Positions 22,969 through 32,062 of a stretch of DNA of 33,858 nucleotides are shown here, one piece after another. Each line of letters starts with the position of its first letter. Position 1 is the stretch's first letter. Position numbers and translations under genes: made by a program. Under the pieces are notes generated by a model. It worked only from the letters and a program-made list of their open reading frames with translations, ran no database searches and was not told the DNA's origin. The DNA is from Pseudomonadales bacterium (lineage in GTDB: Bacteria > Pseudomonadota > Gammaproteobacteria > Pseudomonadales > Azotimanducaceae), in assembly GCA_023300545.1 (NCBI GenBank), contig JALZVT010000115.1, positions 1 through 33,858 on the forward strand, written 5' to 3'.

Positions 22969-24852
22969 ATGAGTAGTACCCCCTCACGACCTAGTCCGGT
23001 CCTTGCGCCTCTGTATGCATCGGTGTGTGCATCCGTTGCCTTCACGGCTGTTGGTCTGTCGACGACCGCGATAGCTGCTGAAAAGCCTGTGGCCATCGAA
23101 GACAACATTGTGGTGACCGCGACGCGACTCGGTCAGACCGCGCGGGAAACCGGCACCAGCGTGTCTTTGATCACCTCTGAAGACATTAAGGCCTCAGGCT
23201 TCAATTTTTTGGTTGATGCCATTGCGGCTGCTCCCGGCGTTACGGTCAACCAAAACGGCACCTTTGGTGGTCTTGCTACCGTGCGCGTGCGCGGTGCATC
23301 CAGCGAACAGACACTGGTGTTGATAGATGGCATTGCGGTGAACGACACCACCTCACCCGGCGGTGGTTTTGATTTTGCTCGGCTGGATTCTGCGAACATT
23401 GAGCGGGTCGAAATTCTTAAAGGCCCACAGTCGACCCTTTGGGGGAGCGACGCGATTGGCGGTGTGGTGAGCATTACGACAACAGCTGCTGCTGATGAGT
23501 TGGGTGGCAATGTGTTTCTTGAATACGGCGCCTTCAGCACGTTTCGCGGTGGTGCCTCCATCTCGGGCGGCAACGAGACCGGAAATTTTCGGGTGTCGGC
23601 CAACGCTATCGATTCGAAAGGTATTTCAAGGGCCGACAGCGCCAATGGCAACACCGAGGACGACGGATTTCAGTCTGGTACTGTTGCGGCGCGTGGTGGA
23701 CTTAATCTGCCCGGAGACGTGCGTTTGAGTGCGTCGTTGCTGTTGAATGAAGCAGACAGCGAGTTTGATAGTTTTGCCTTTGGTTCTCAGGGCAATGTTG
23801 GTGACGGTGATGAAACCAGCAAAACTGAGGAGTTGACGGGGCAGGTGTCGCTCCAGGTGCCGCTGCTCGATGGCCGCTTTACCAATCTCTTGGTGGTTGG
23901 TTATTCTGAACTTGAGCGCAACAACTTCACCAACGGCGTTGCTGGCTTCTCGGCAGATGGCAGCAGGGACACCTACCGCTATCAGGGTAACTTTGACATC
24001 AACGAGCGCAACAAGATCGCTTTTGGTGTTGAACGCGAAGACAACGACAGCGGAACTGAGACTGCAACTAACGACAGCGTATTTGGGCTGTATGAGGTTG
24101 AGTTGATTGACGGCCTGTCGTTAACCGCAGGCGTTCGTTCAGACGATGTTGAAAACTTCGGCAGCGAGACCACAGCGCGCTTTGGCGCCGCCTACAATCC
24201 CAATTCGCAAATGACGTTTCGTGGCAGTTGGGGTGAAGGGTTTAAAACGCCCACCATTTTTCAAACCACATTCTTTTGTTGTGGGGCCACTGAGCCCAAT
24301 GCCGATCTCCAGCCAGAAACCTCTGATGCGTTTGATGTTGGTTTTGAGTGGCGAACCGATGACGGGCGAGGCGATGTTGGGATCACCTACTTCAATCAAG
24401 ACACTACCAATCTCATTACCTTTTCGTTTGGCATCGGTGGCTTTGAAAACATTGCTGAGGTGCAGTCTCAAGGCATTGAATTGGCCGCTGGCTATCAGCT
24501 AACGCAATGGTTGGGTGTTAGTGCCAACTACTCCTGGATTGACGCGACAGACAAGACCACCGACGATCGGCTGGTAAGAGTGCCGCGCCATTCAGGCGAT
24601 CTAGCCTTTGCACTCGATAATGGTGGGCCATGGTCTGCGAATCTATTAGTGCGGCACAATGGTGAAGAAGTTGATGCTAACGGTATCGTCGACGACTGGA
24701 CTCGGGTAGATCTAGCGGGGCGTTACGCACCAAACGATCGGGTTGAGTTTTATGCGCGCATTGAGAACCTGTTTGATGAAGACTATCAGCAAGTACTTGG
24801 GTTCGGCACGCCAGGGGTGTCGGCCTCTGCGGGCATTCGTCTGCAGTTCTAG
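22969..24852 (+). CDS. btuB: TonB-dependent outer-membrane cobalamin receptor BtuB
   Basis: A 627-residue TonB-dependent receptor. It has a signal peptide (LYASVCASVAFTAVGLSTTAIAA, cleaved before EKP), a TonB box (EDNIVVTAT, about 44-52), and a plug domain with GVTVNQNGTFGG, VRVRGASSEQTLVLIDGIAVND and IERVEILKGPQSTLWGSDAIGG. The barrel ends with a C-terminal Phe (AGIRLQF). It imports B12/corrinoids with TonB energy. The assignment to BtuB rests on the cobalamin riboswitch and the following btuFCD genes. The ATG at 22969 is chosen because AAGGA ends eight bases before it; another ATG at 22963 is too close, and the open frame further upstream lies in the leader. Confidence 0.93.
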   Translation: MSSTPSRPSPVLAPLYASVCASVAFTAVGLSTTAIAAEKPVAIEDNIVVTATRLGQTARETGTSVSLITSEDIKASGFNFLVDAIAAAPGVTVNQNGTFGGLATVRVRGASSEQTLVLIDGIAVNDTTSPGGGFDFARLDSANIERVEILKGPQSTLWGSDAIGGVVSITTTAAADELGGNVFLEYGAFSTFRGGASISGGNETGNFRVSANAIDSKGISRADSANGNTEDDGFQSGTVAARGGLNLPGDVRLSASLLLNEADSEFDSFAFGSQGNVGDGDETSKTEELTGQVSLQVPLLDGRFTNLLVVGYSELERNNFTNGVAGFSADGSRDTYRYQGNFDINERNKIAFGVEREDNDSGTETATNDSVFGLYEVELIDGLSLTAGVRSDDVENFGSETTARFGAAYNPNSQMTFRGSWGEGFKTPTIFQTTFFCCGATEPNADLQPETSDAFDVGFEWRTDDGRGDVGITYFNQDTTNLITFSFGIGGFENIAEVQSQGIELAAGYQLTQWLGVSANYSWIDATDKTTDDRLVRVPRHSGDLAFALDNGGPWSANLLVRHNGEEVDANGIVDDWTRVDLAGRYAPNDRVEFYARIENLFDEDYQQVLGFGTPGVSASAGIRLQF

Positions 24853-24856
24853 GTTG

Positions 24857-25762
24857 ATGGGTGTCTCGCTCAGCCCGCTCGTTCGGTACATCCAGTTAAC
24901 GCTGGTTGTGCTGGGCGCAGTGGCTGGTGGCGCTTGTTACGCCGTGAGTACACCCAAACCATCGAATACATCCAAAGCAGTGCTGCCGGCGCAACGCATC
25001 GTCAGCCTCGACTATTGCGCCGATCAGTATGTGCTGCAGTTTGCTGAACGTCGGCACATATTGGCGCTGTCACCCGATGCACAAAAACCATTCTCCTATT
25101 TGCGTGAGCAAGCCATTGGTCTGCCACAGATTCGCCCCCTCGCTGAAGACATTTTGATTGCGCAGCCCGATCTGATCGTGCGCAGCTACGGCGGTGGGCC
25201 TAGCGCGTTGCGTTTCTTTGAACGTAGTGGGCTCAAGGTTTTGCAGGTGGGTTATGCGAATGATTTGGCTGATATCAAGCGGGTTACTAAGGAGATGGCG
25301 ACTGGGCTTGGTGAAGCTGATAAAGGCACGGCGCTCGTTGCAGACATCGACCGCCGGTTGCAGGCGGTTCAACAACGCAGATCAGCACGAGCCACAACCG
25401 AGTCAGTGTTGTATATGACGTCTGGTGGAGCAACCTCAGGACCCGGCACGCTGATACATCAGATGTTAGTGGCCGCTGGCCTTAACAACTTTCAAGAGCA
25501 ACCGGGTTGGCGTTCTTTGCCGCTGGAACGACTCGCTTATGAACAGCCGGACAAAGTGGCTCTAGCGCGCTTTGACTCAACAACGGCCCGCAGCGACTCG
25601 CTACGCGGTGCTGATATCGCGGCGCCTAATCCGTGGTCAGCAGTGCGCCACCCCATAGCGCAGCGGCAGTTAGATTCTCGCCCGAGCGTTGCCGTGGACG
25701 GTGCGTGGACATCCTGCGGTGGCTGGTTTTTGCTGGATGCCATTGAGGCGCTGGCTCAATGA
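24857..25762 (+). CDS. btuF: Periplasmic cobalamin-binding protein BtuF-like
   Basis: A 301-residue class III substrate-binding protein (PF01497) with an N-terminal export segment (YIQLTLVVLGAVAGGACYA). The mature part begins PAQRIVSLDYCADQYVLQFA, with AEDILIAQPDLIVRSYGGG in the middle and GWRSLPLERLAYEQPDKVAL later, as in BtuF-type proteins. It should carry B12 from BtuB to BtuCD. The ATG at 24857 is four bases after the btuB stop; a TTG at 24854 is possible. A longer open frame starting inside btuB is rejected. It overlaps btuC by 4 bp (ATGA). Confidence 0.88.
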   Translation: MGVSLSPLVRYIQLTLVVLGAVAGGACYAVSTPKPSNTSKAVLPAQRIVSLDYCADQYVLQFAERRHILALSPDAQKPFSYLREQAIGLPQIRPLAEDILIAQPDLIVRSYGGGPSALRFFERSGLKVLQVGYANDLADIKRVTKEMATGLGEADKGTALVADIDRRLQAVQQRRSARATTESVLYMTSGGATSGPGTLIHQMLVAAGLNNFQEQPGWRSLPLERLAYEQPDKVALARFDSTTARSDSLRGADIAAPNPWSAVRHPIAQRQLDSRPSVAVDGAWTSCGGWFLLDAIEALAQ

Positions 25763-26748
25763 TTGAGCGAGCACTGAATCCGTTTTTGCTGGTCGCGAGC
25801 CTTGCTGCTTTGTTTGCAGCCTGCCTTCTGGGGTCGACGCCATTGCCATTTGAGCGTGTACTGGCCGCCTTGTTGGGGCAGGCATCGGGTGGTGATCAGT
25901 TGGTGGTTTGGCAGATCCGATTGCCGCGCGCGATCTGTGGCTTTGCCGTAGGGGCAGCTCTCGGCGCCAGCGGTGCGGTTTTGCAGGGCTTATTACGTAA
26001 CCCGTTGGCTGAGCCGGGCGTGCTGGGTGTGTCTGCCTGTGCGTCACTCGGTGCGGTGGTTGCGCTGTATTATGGGTTTGCTGCGAGTTGGGCTTACGCG
26101 ATGCCGCTGGCGGCTATAAGTGGTGCGCTTTTGGCTACCGGGTTTATTGCGAGTGTTGCGCTTTACACTCAATCGGTTGTCACACTCATTCTTATTGGAG
26201 TGGGGCTGTCGAGTTTTGCGGGTGCGGCTATGTCGCTGCTGCTTAACTTTGCGCCAACGCCGTTTACTCTTGCCGATATGATTAACTGGATGTTGGGCTC
26301 AGTAGCTAACAGAAGCTTCACTGATTTGTGGGTAGTCGCTCCGTTTATGCTTTTAGGCGGCGTGCTGCTGTTCAGTTCACGGCGAGGGTTATCCGCACTT
26401 ACCCTGGGTGAAGAGGCTGCGATTGGAGTTGGCCTGAATATCAAGCGCCTGCGGTTGGCGGTGGTGGTGGGGGCTGGCCTGTTAGCAGGGGCGGCGGTTG
26501 CTCTGGCTGGCGCGATTGGTTTTGTTGGTATTGTGGCACCACACCTGGTGCGCCCCCTGGTGCATCATGACCCCGCGCGGTCAGTGTTACCCGCTGCACT
26601 CCTGGGTGGGTTGTTGTTGGTGATAGCAGACATTGTTGTGCGTGTGTTGCCGACCACTACGGAGCTCAAGCTCGGCGTAGTGGCAGCACTCATCGGTGCC
26701 CCTGCCTTTGCCTGGATCGCCTTAAGACGCCGAGGTGGTGATGGCTGA
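25759..26748 (+). CDS. btuC: Cobalamin ABC transporter permease BtuC-like
   Basis: A 329-residue FecCD-family permease with about ten membrane segments. Family motifs include RLPRAICGFAVGAALGASGAVLQGLLRNPLAEPGVLGVS and, near the end, AGAIGFVGIVAPHLVRPLVHHDPARSVLPAALLGG, the coupling region to the ATPase. FecCD permeases carry siderophores, haem or B12; the riboswitch and cobQ context specify B12. It overlaps btuF by 4 bp and btuD by 8 bp. Confidence 0.9.
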   Translation: MIERALNPFLLVASLAALFAACLLGSTPLPFERVLAALLGQASGGDQLVVWQIRLPRAICGFAVGAALGASGAVLQGLLRNPLAEPGVLGVSACASLGAVVALYYGFAASWAYAMPLAAISGALLATGFIASVALYTQSVVTLILIGVGLSSFAGAAMSLLLNFAPTPFTLADMINWMLGSVANRSFTDLWVVAPFMLLGGVLLFSSRRGLSALTLGEEAAIGVGLNIKRLRLAVVVGAGLLAGAAVALAGAIGFVGIVAPHLVRPLVHHDPARSVLPAALLGGLLLVIADIVVRVLPTTTELKLGVVAALIGAPAFAWIALRRRGGDG

Positions 26749-27514
26749 GTTAAAAATCGCCGACGCCTGCTTAACGGTTGCTGGCGCCACACTGGTGCGG
26801 AATGCCTCTGTCAAAATCACGCCTGGCGAGTTGGTTGTGTTGTTGGGACCTAACGGCGCGGGCAAAACCTCGTTGCTGCGACTCGCGCTTGGGTTGTTGC
26901 CGCCCGATTCAGGCCATGTGACTTTGGATGGTGTTGCTGTGTCCAAGGTAGTGCCGGCAGAACGCGCGCGGTCGATTGCCTATTTGCCCCAAACTCGACC
27001 GCTGGCCTGGCCTAATCGGGTCCGTGACATTGTAGCGTTGGGTCGTTTTGCCCATGGGGTTGTGCTGGGTAAATTACGCACAGTAGACGCAGTGGCGGTA
27101 GAGCGGGCACTGCTCGCCTGTGACTTGTTAGCGCTTGCAGATCGCAATGCTGACACCCTGTCGGGTGGTGAACTGGCACGGGTGCATTGTGCTCGCGCCA
27201 TTGCCGCCACTACGCCCTTGCTATTGGCTGACGAACCCACTGCGGCGCTTGATCCGCTGCATCAGCATCAGGTGCTGCAATTGCTGCGTGGGTTTGTTGA
27301 TGATGGCGGTGGCGCACTTGTGGTGTTGCATGACATTGCGCTTGCCGCGCGTTATGCCGATCGGCTGGTGTGGATGAAAGACGCCACCGTAGTGGCTGAC
27401 GGCACGCCGGCAGAAACGCTGAGTGTTGAGCGCATGCGTGATATTTATGGGGTAGAGGCCACTATCAATTCGGATGGCGCCTACCCGCGAGTCAGCGTGG
27501 AGGGGCCTGCGTGA
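26741..27514 (+). CDS. btuD: Cobalamin ABC transporter ATP-binding protein BtuD-like
   Basis: A 257-residue ABC ATPase. Walker A is GPNGAGKTS, the Q-loop is in YLPQTRP, the signature is LSGGELAR, Walker B is PLLLADEPTAALD, and the H-loop is VVLHDIA. The ATG at 26741 is preferred, because GAGG lies five bases before it and the GTG at 26735 falls within that site. It overlaps the btuC stop by 8 bp and ends in a GTGA shared with cobQ. It powers BtuC. Confidence 0.92.
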   Translation: MAELKIADACLTVAGATLVRNASVKITPGELVVLLGPNGAGKTSLLRLALGLLPPDSGHVTLDGVAVSKVVPAERARSIAYLPQTRPLAWPNRVRDIVALGRFAHGVVLGKLRTVDAVAVERALLACDLLALADRNADTLSGGELARVHCARAIAATTPLLLADEPTAALDPLHQHQVLQLLRGFVDDGGGALVVLHDIALAARYADRLVWMKDATVVADGTPAETLSVERMRDIYGVEATINSDGAYPRVSVEGPA

Positions 27515-29067
27515 CTGCTCGCGCCTTGATGATTCAGGGCACTGGGTCTGATGTTGGTAAATCGATGCTGGTGGCAGCTTTGTGTCGATTGGCTCGACAG
27601 CAAGGCTTGTCGGTTGCGCCCTTTAAGCCACAGAACATGTCGAATAACGCAGCGGTCTGTGCCGATGGCGGCGAGATTGGCCGCGCCCAGGCGCTGCAGG
27701 CGTTGGCCGCAGGGCTTGCGCCGTCCGTTGATTTCAATCCGGTGTTGTTAAAGCCCCAAAGCGATCGGACGGCGCAGATTGTTGTGCACGGTGTGCCGGT
27801 GAACACACTGGATGCCAGTGACTACATGGGCTCGCGCGATTCGCTGTTGCCCCAGGTACTTGAGAGTTTCACGCGATTGGGTGAGCAACATGATCTGATT
27901 ATTGTGGAAGGCGCAGGTAGCCCGGCTGAAATCAATTTGCGTGAACGGGATATCGCCAACATGGGTTTTGCGCGCTCAGCCGGCGTGCCGGTTTGTCTGC
28001 TGGGTGACATTGATAGGGGCGGCGTTATCGCCGCCGTTGTTGGCACCCAAAGCGTAATGGACCCAGAGGACGCTGCCTATATAACGGGTTTTGCGATCAA
28101 TAAGTTTCGGGGTGACCCGAGCTTGTTTGTTGATGGTTACAAAGCGATTGAACAGAAAACGGGTTGGCCCTGTTATGGCGTTATTCCCTGGCTTGCAGCC
28201 AGTGCCCGATTGCCAGCCGAAGACGGGGTGAGTCTAGAGTCTGGTTCTGAGCAGCCGATCGCACAAGGCACTACGCGATTAAAAATTGTGGCGCCCATGT
28301 TATCGCGCCTGGCAAATTTTGATGACGCTGACCCCTTGCGGCAGGAACCCAATGTGGATTTTAGGTTTGTGCCACCCGGGCAACCACTGCCTCGAGACGC
28401 TGATGCGATTATTCTGTTTGGTACCAAATCGACCTTGGGTGATCTGGCATTTTTGCGCGCTCAAGGTTGGCACCACGACATTCTCGCCCATGCCCGAGCC
28501 GGTGGCAGGGTGCTCGGCCTGTGTGGCGGTTATCAGATGTTGGGTCGCCGGGTCGATGATCCCCTTGGGCTGGACGGTGAGCTTGCGAGTGCTGAAGGCT
28601 TAGGGCTGCTGTCGGTGTCGACGCAAATGACACAGGGCAAGGCGGTTCGTGAGGTCAGTGTGCGCTGTGCCCATTCGGCTCTGCCGGTGACGGGGTATGA
28701 GATTCATACCGGCGAAACTAGTGGCCCTGATACCCAGCGTCCTATGTTTTCGGTAGAGGGGTTTGTGGGAGAGGGGTTTACGGGAGAGGGGTTTGGTGAT
28801 GGTGGGAAGAGCAGTGACGGTGCCCGGAGCCTCGATGGGCGTATTGAGGGTTGCTACGTTCATGGGTTGTTTGCCAACGATGCATACCGTGCGCACTGGT
28901 TGGGCTCGCTGCGTACAGGGAGCCCCCAGAATGATCGGTTCGTGTCACAACTGAGCTACAACGTAAGCGTTGAGGCGGCGCTGGATGAGGTGGCTGCTGG
29001 TGTTGCCAAGGCGTTGGATATTGAGCGGTTGTTCGGTGCCGCGAAGCCTGCGGGGTGGACACCCTGA
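27511..29067 (+). CDS. cobQ: Cobyric acid synthase CobQ/CbiP
   Basis: A 518-residue glutamine-dependent cobyric acid synthase, which amidates adenosylcobyrinic acid a,c-diamide at four positions. The N-terminal ATPase has GTGSDVGKS (10-18) and FKPQNMSNNA (38-47). The C-terminal glutamine amidotransferase has GLCGGYQMLG (Cys338) and HGLF (His451). Finding cobQ with the uptake genes suggests remodelling of imported corrinoids or a partial pathway; no other cob gene is in the window. It starts with GTG at 27511, overlapping btuD by 4 bp. An extra glycine-rich stretch with three EGFxG repeats (about 416-430) interrupts the usual region before the final HGLF segment. Confidence 0.95.
   Translation: MTARALMIQGTGSDVGKSMLVAALCRLARQQGLSVAPFKPQNMSNNAAVCADGGEIGRAQALQALAAGLAPSVDFNPVLLKPQSDRTAQIVVHGVPVNTLDASDYMGSRDSLLPQVLESFTRLGEQHDLIIVEGAGSPAEINLRERDIANMGFARSAGVPVCLLGDIDRGGVIAAVVGTQSVMDPEDAAYITGFAINKFRGDPSLFVDGYKAIEQKTGWPCYGVIPWLAASARLPAEDGVSLESGSEQPIAQGTTRLKIVAPMLSRLANFDDADPLRQEPNVDFRFVPPGQPLPRDADAIILFGTKSTLGDLAFLRAQGWHHDILAHARAGGRVLGLCGGYQMLGRRVDDPLGLDGELASAEGLGLLSVSTQMTQGKAVREVSVRCAHSALPVTGYEIHTGETSGPDTQRPMFSVEGFVGEGFTGEGFGDGGKSSDGARSLDGRIEGCYVHGLFANDAYRAHWLGSLRTGSPQNDRFVSQLSYNVSVEAALDEVAAGVAKALDIERLFGAAKPAGWTP
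28755..28799 (+). repeat. 15-bp tandem repeat (3 copies) inside cobQ
   Basis: AGAGGGGTTT recurs at 28755, 28770 and 28785 with an exact 15-bp period. Each unit encodes five residues (EGFVG, EGFTG, EGFGD), so the reading frame is kept. It looks like a slippage-type expansion in a surface loop of the amidotransferase domain. Confidence 0.85.
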
Positions 29068-29096
29068 AGCGCCCAGCGCTCGCTGCACACTGCTAG

Positions 29097-29115
29097 ACTG
29101 GCGCCCAGTATTTTT
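29097..29115 (+). terminator. Weak intrinsic terminator candidate after cobQ
   Basis: ACTGG (29097-29101) pairs with CCAGT (29105-29109) around the loop CGC, followed by A and five T residues. The stem is only 5 bp, so readthrough into the DUF3604 gene 14 bp later is likely. Confidence 0.35.
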
Positions 29116-29128
29116 GAGGGGAAAGGGG

Positions 29129-31117
29129 ATGTTGCGAAATCTGATGTGTTTAGGCGCTTTGGTGCTGTTGGGAGTGACGGGTTGTAGCTCTGATACTGAC
29201 GTCAGTGACGCGGGCGGAGGAGAGGCGTTAGTGGTTGCCCCACTGGCCGCACAAGCCGCTGTCTCAGAAGACGGTCGTTGCAGCAACTATGCCCCAAGTG
29301 GTGTGCCGCTGTTTGGCGATTTGCACGTTCATACCAGCTATTCTTTTGATGCGGCAGCGAACGCGACCGGAGCAACCCCGGCAGATGCGCATCGGTACGC
29401 ACGCGGCGAAGCGATTCCGTTTTTCCCCATTGGTGAAGACGGCAAGCCGATGGGCACAGCACAAATCGATCGGCCACTCGATTTTTTGGCGGTCACCGAT
29501 CACGGCGAGTTTCTGGGGGAGCGAGCGCTGTGTACAACTGTTGATTCACCCATGTACGGCACACAGTTTTGCACCGACTTTCGCGCCGATCAGCGTCAAG
29601 GCATGATGATGCTCGCGACCTCCATCACCACCGAGACGCCAGCGCGCATTGCTGCCGTGTGTGGTGCAGATGGCGCGCTCTGTCCCGAGTTTGCCAAGGG
29701 CCCTTGGCAAGATGTTCAAGATGCCGCTAACACAGCGAACGACCCTTGCGCCTTCACCAGCTTTGTCGCTTACGAATACACGGGAACACCAGGTACATCG
29801 AACTATCATCGAAACGTGATTTTTCGTAACGACGTCGTACCCGCATCACCAGTGAGTTATATCGATGCACCCATCGACAGCAAGCTGTGGGCGGGTTTGG
29901 AAGTCGCCTGTGATGAAGCGGCGGGATGCGATTACCTCACTATTCCCCACAACACCAACCTGTCGAACGGGCGAATGGCGCCTTATATGAAATTGGAAAA
30001 TTCTGTTGCGGCCAAGCGTGCGTATGCGGAAACGCGATTGCGCAGAGAGCCGATCATGGAGATTTTTCAGCATAAGGGCGGTTCGGAGTGTATCAATGGC
30101 TTGAGTAGCGTGTTTGGCGCACCCGATGAGCTATGCAACGTTGAGGCGGTACGGCGGATGGGTGAAAACAAAACCTACGTCACGCGGGATCTCAGCAGCG
30201 GGTCGCTCAAGCTTGGACAAGCGAGCGAAGTGACAACAGAGTGCGCGCCGGGCGAAACAGGCTCCAACGGTATGCTCGGTGCCGGTTGCGTGCATCCGAC
30301 AGATTTTCAGCGCTCGGCGTTGGTTGTGGGGCTGGCCGAGGAGCAGGAGATTGGCTTGAACCCGATTAAGCTCGGCATCATTGCCTCTACCGACACGCAC
30401 TCAGCCAATCCGGGTGGCGTGCAAGAAAACGGTTGGCAGGGAGCGGTGACGGGCGAGTCGAATTCCGCCGCTAGGTTGCAACCGGGTCTACTAACAAGTG
30501 GTATCGACGGCAATCCCGGTGGTTTGGCTGGCGTTTGGGCCAAGCAGAACACTCGTGACGACATTTTTGATGCCATGCTTAATCGCGAAGTATTTGGTAC
30601 TTCGGGGCCGCGAATTGCACCCCGACTATTTGCCGGCTGGGAGTTTGCCGGATCGCTGTGCGATGCGAATGACCGGGATGCACAGGGCTACGCAGCCGGT
30701 GTGCCTATGGGCGGCGATCTACCGTCTTTAGCGGCTGGGGATACACAAAAACCCCGCTTTCTGGCACACGCCAACAAAGACGCGAGTGGTGGTGACCTGG
30801 TTGCGTTGCAGTTGATCAAAGGTTGGGTGTCTGCTGACGGTAAGTTAAATACGGCTGTGTTGCCCATGGCGCAATCTGCTGCGGGTGCATCATCACTGTG
30901 TAGTGTCTATACCGACGAGTCGTTTGATGCGGCGTTGTCAGCGTATTACTACCTGCGTGTGCTTGAGGCGCCATCGCCGCGTTGGCACACCTATGATTGC
31001 GCAAAGCTGCCCGCAGAAAATCGACCAGCAGTCTGCAGTAATGGTGACTACCCAGATACCGTGCAAGAAATGGCCTGGAGTTCACCAATATGGTACCGCC
31101 CGCAAACAGAGAGCTAG
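29129..31117 (+). CDS. DUF3604-domain lipoprotein (PHP-like metal-dependent hydrolase candidate)
   Basis: A 662-residue protein with a lipoprotein signal (LGALVLLGVTGCSS, lipid Cys19). It has the PHP/amidohydrolase-like start FGDLHVHTSYSFD (His66 and His68), FLAVTDHGEFLG (Asp124 and His125), a later YLTIPHNTNLSNG, and LGIIASTDTHSANPG, all consistent with a metal-binding phosphoesterase-like site. DUF3604 proteins are common in marine gammaproteobacteria; their substrate is not established. AGGGGAAAGGGG lies just before the ATG at 29129; the open frame extending back into cobQ is not used. The LLM gene follows 6 bp later. A membrane-anchored role in the periplasm or outer membrane is inferred. 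Confidence 0.87.
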   Translation: MLRNLMCLGALVLLGVTGCSSDTDVSDAGGGEALVVAPLAAQAAVSEDGRCSNYAPSGVPLFGDLHVHTSYSFDAAANATGATPADAHRYARGEAIPFFPIGEDGKPMGTAQIDRPLDFLAVTDHGEFLGERALCTTVDSPMYGTQFCTDFRADQRQGMMMLATSITTETPARIAAVCGADGALCPEFAKGPWQDVQDAANTANDPCAFTSFVAYEYTGTPGTSNYHRNVIFRNDVVPASPVSYIDAPIDSKLWAGLEVACDEAAGCDYLTIPHNTNLSNGRMAPYMKLENSVAAKRAYAETRLRREPIMEIFQHKGGSECINGLSSVFGAPDELCNVEAVRRMGENKTYVTRDLSSGSLKLGQASEVTTECAPGETGSNGMLGAGCVHPTDFQRSALVVGLAEEQEIGLNPIKLGIIASTDTHSANPGGVQENGWQGAVTGESNSAARLQPGLLTSGIDGNPGGLAGVWAKQNTRDDIFDAMLNREVFGTSGPRIAPRLFAGWEFAGSLCDANDRDAQGYAAGVPMGGDLPSLAAGDTQKPRFLAHANKDASGGDLVALQLIKGWVSADGKLNTAVLPMAQSAAGASSLCSVYTDESFDAALSAYYYLRVLEAPSPRWHTYDCAKLPAENRPAVCSNGDYPDTVQEMAWSSPIWYRPQTES

Positions 31118-31123
31118 TGAGTT

Positions 31124-32056
31124 ATGACTAAAGTCGGCTATTTACTGCCCACGCGCGAAAAAGTGATGGCAGCTGATCATTCTGCCCGTGATCTGCTAGA
31201 TCTTGGCAAACGCGCTGCAGACCTTGGGTTCGATTCTTTGTGGGTGGGTGACAGTCTGTTGGCGCGGCCCCGGCACGATCCGTTGACGGTGCTGGCGGCT
31301 GTGGCGGCTGTGGTGCCAGATGTGCAGCTGGGTACTGCTGTGCTGTTGCCGGCATTACGCAACCCGGTTGTGCTCGCGCAGCAGTTAGCGACCATTGATC
31401 AACTCAGTGAGGGGCGGTTGGTGGTTGGTGCGGGTATTGCCGCGGATGCGCCGGCAATTCGCGCTGAGTTTGTTGCCGCGGGTGTGCCGTTCGAAAAGCG
31501 AGTGGGTCGATTGCTTGAGGGCTTTCGACTGTGCCGTGAACTCTGGAGCGGTAAGAGTGTTGATTGGGACGGTCGTTGGCGGCTCGGCAATGCCCAGCTG
31601 GCGCCGCTGCCTTACACCAAAGGTGGGCCGCCTATTTGGCTCGCGGCTACGGTCGAGCCAGGGATAGAGCGGGCCGCAAAATATTTTGACGGGTGGTTTC
31701 CACTAGGCCCCGATGCGCCGGAGTTTGGTCGCCGACAGCAGTTGTTTGCGGCCAGCGCTGAGAAACTGGGTCGCGACAGCAACGAACTCACAACGGCGTT
31801 GTATCTCACCGTTGCCGTGGCGAACACGGAGGCTGAGGGTGATGCAGCAGTTAATGACTATCTGCAAAACTACTACAGCATGGATCCGGCGTTGATGCGG
31901 ACGATCCAGGCGTGCTACGGCGGGCCCCTCGAGCAGGTGCTTAAGTTTATCCGCAGCTATGTGGAGCAAGGTGCGCAACACATTGTGGTGCGAGTCGTAG
32001 GTGATCACGAGAAGACGTTGCAGGCGTTGAGCCAACGCCGGGATGAAATAGGCTGA
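31124..32056 (+). CDS. LLM-class flavin-dependent oxidoreductase
   Basis: A 310-residue luciferase-like (LLM) TIM-barrel protein. Segments LLDLGKRAADLGFDSLWVGDSLLARPRHDPLTVLAAVAAVVP, LGTAVLLPALRNPVVLAQQLATIDQLSEGRLVVGAGIAAD and GGPPIWLAATVEPGIERAAKYFDGWFP are characteristic. Such enzymes use reduced FMN (or F420 in some lineages) to oxidise or reduce small molecules. The substrate is unknown. It is only 6 bp from the DUF3604 gene and likely co-transcribed. A perfect hairpin follows its stop. Confidence 0.9.
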   Translation: MTKVGYLLPTREKVMAADHSARDLLDLGKRAADLGFDSLWVGDSLLARPRHDPLTVLAAVAAVVPDVQLGTAVLLPALRNPVVLAQQLATIDQLSEGRLVVGAGIAADAPAIRAEFVAAGVPFEKRVGRLLEGFRLCRELWSGKSVDWDGRWRLGNAQLAPLPYTKGGPPIWLAATVEPGIERAAKYFDGWFPLGPDAPEFGRRQQLFAASAEKLGRDSNELTTALYLTVAVANTEAEGDAAVNDYLQNYYSMDPALMRTIQACYGGPLEQVLKFIRSYVEQGAQHIVVRVVGDHEKTLQALSQRRDEIG

Positions 32057-32062
32057 GAGACA

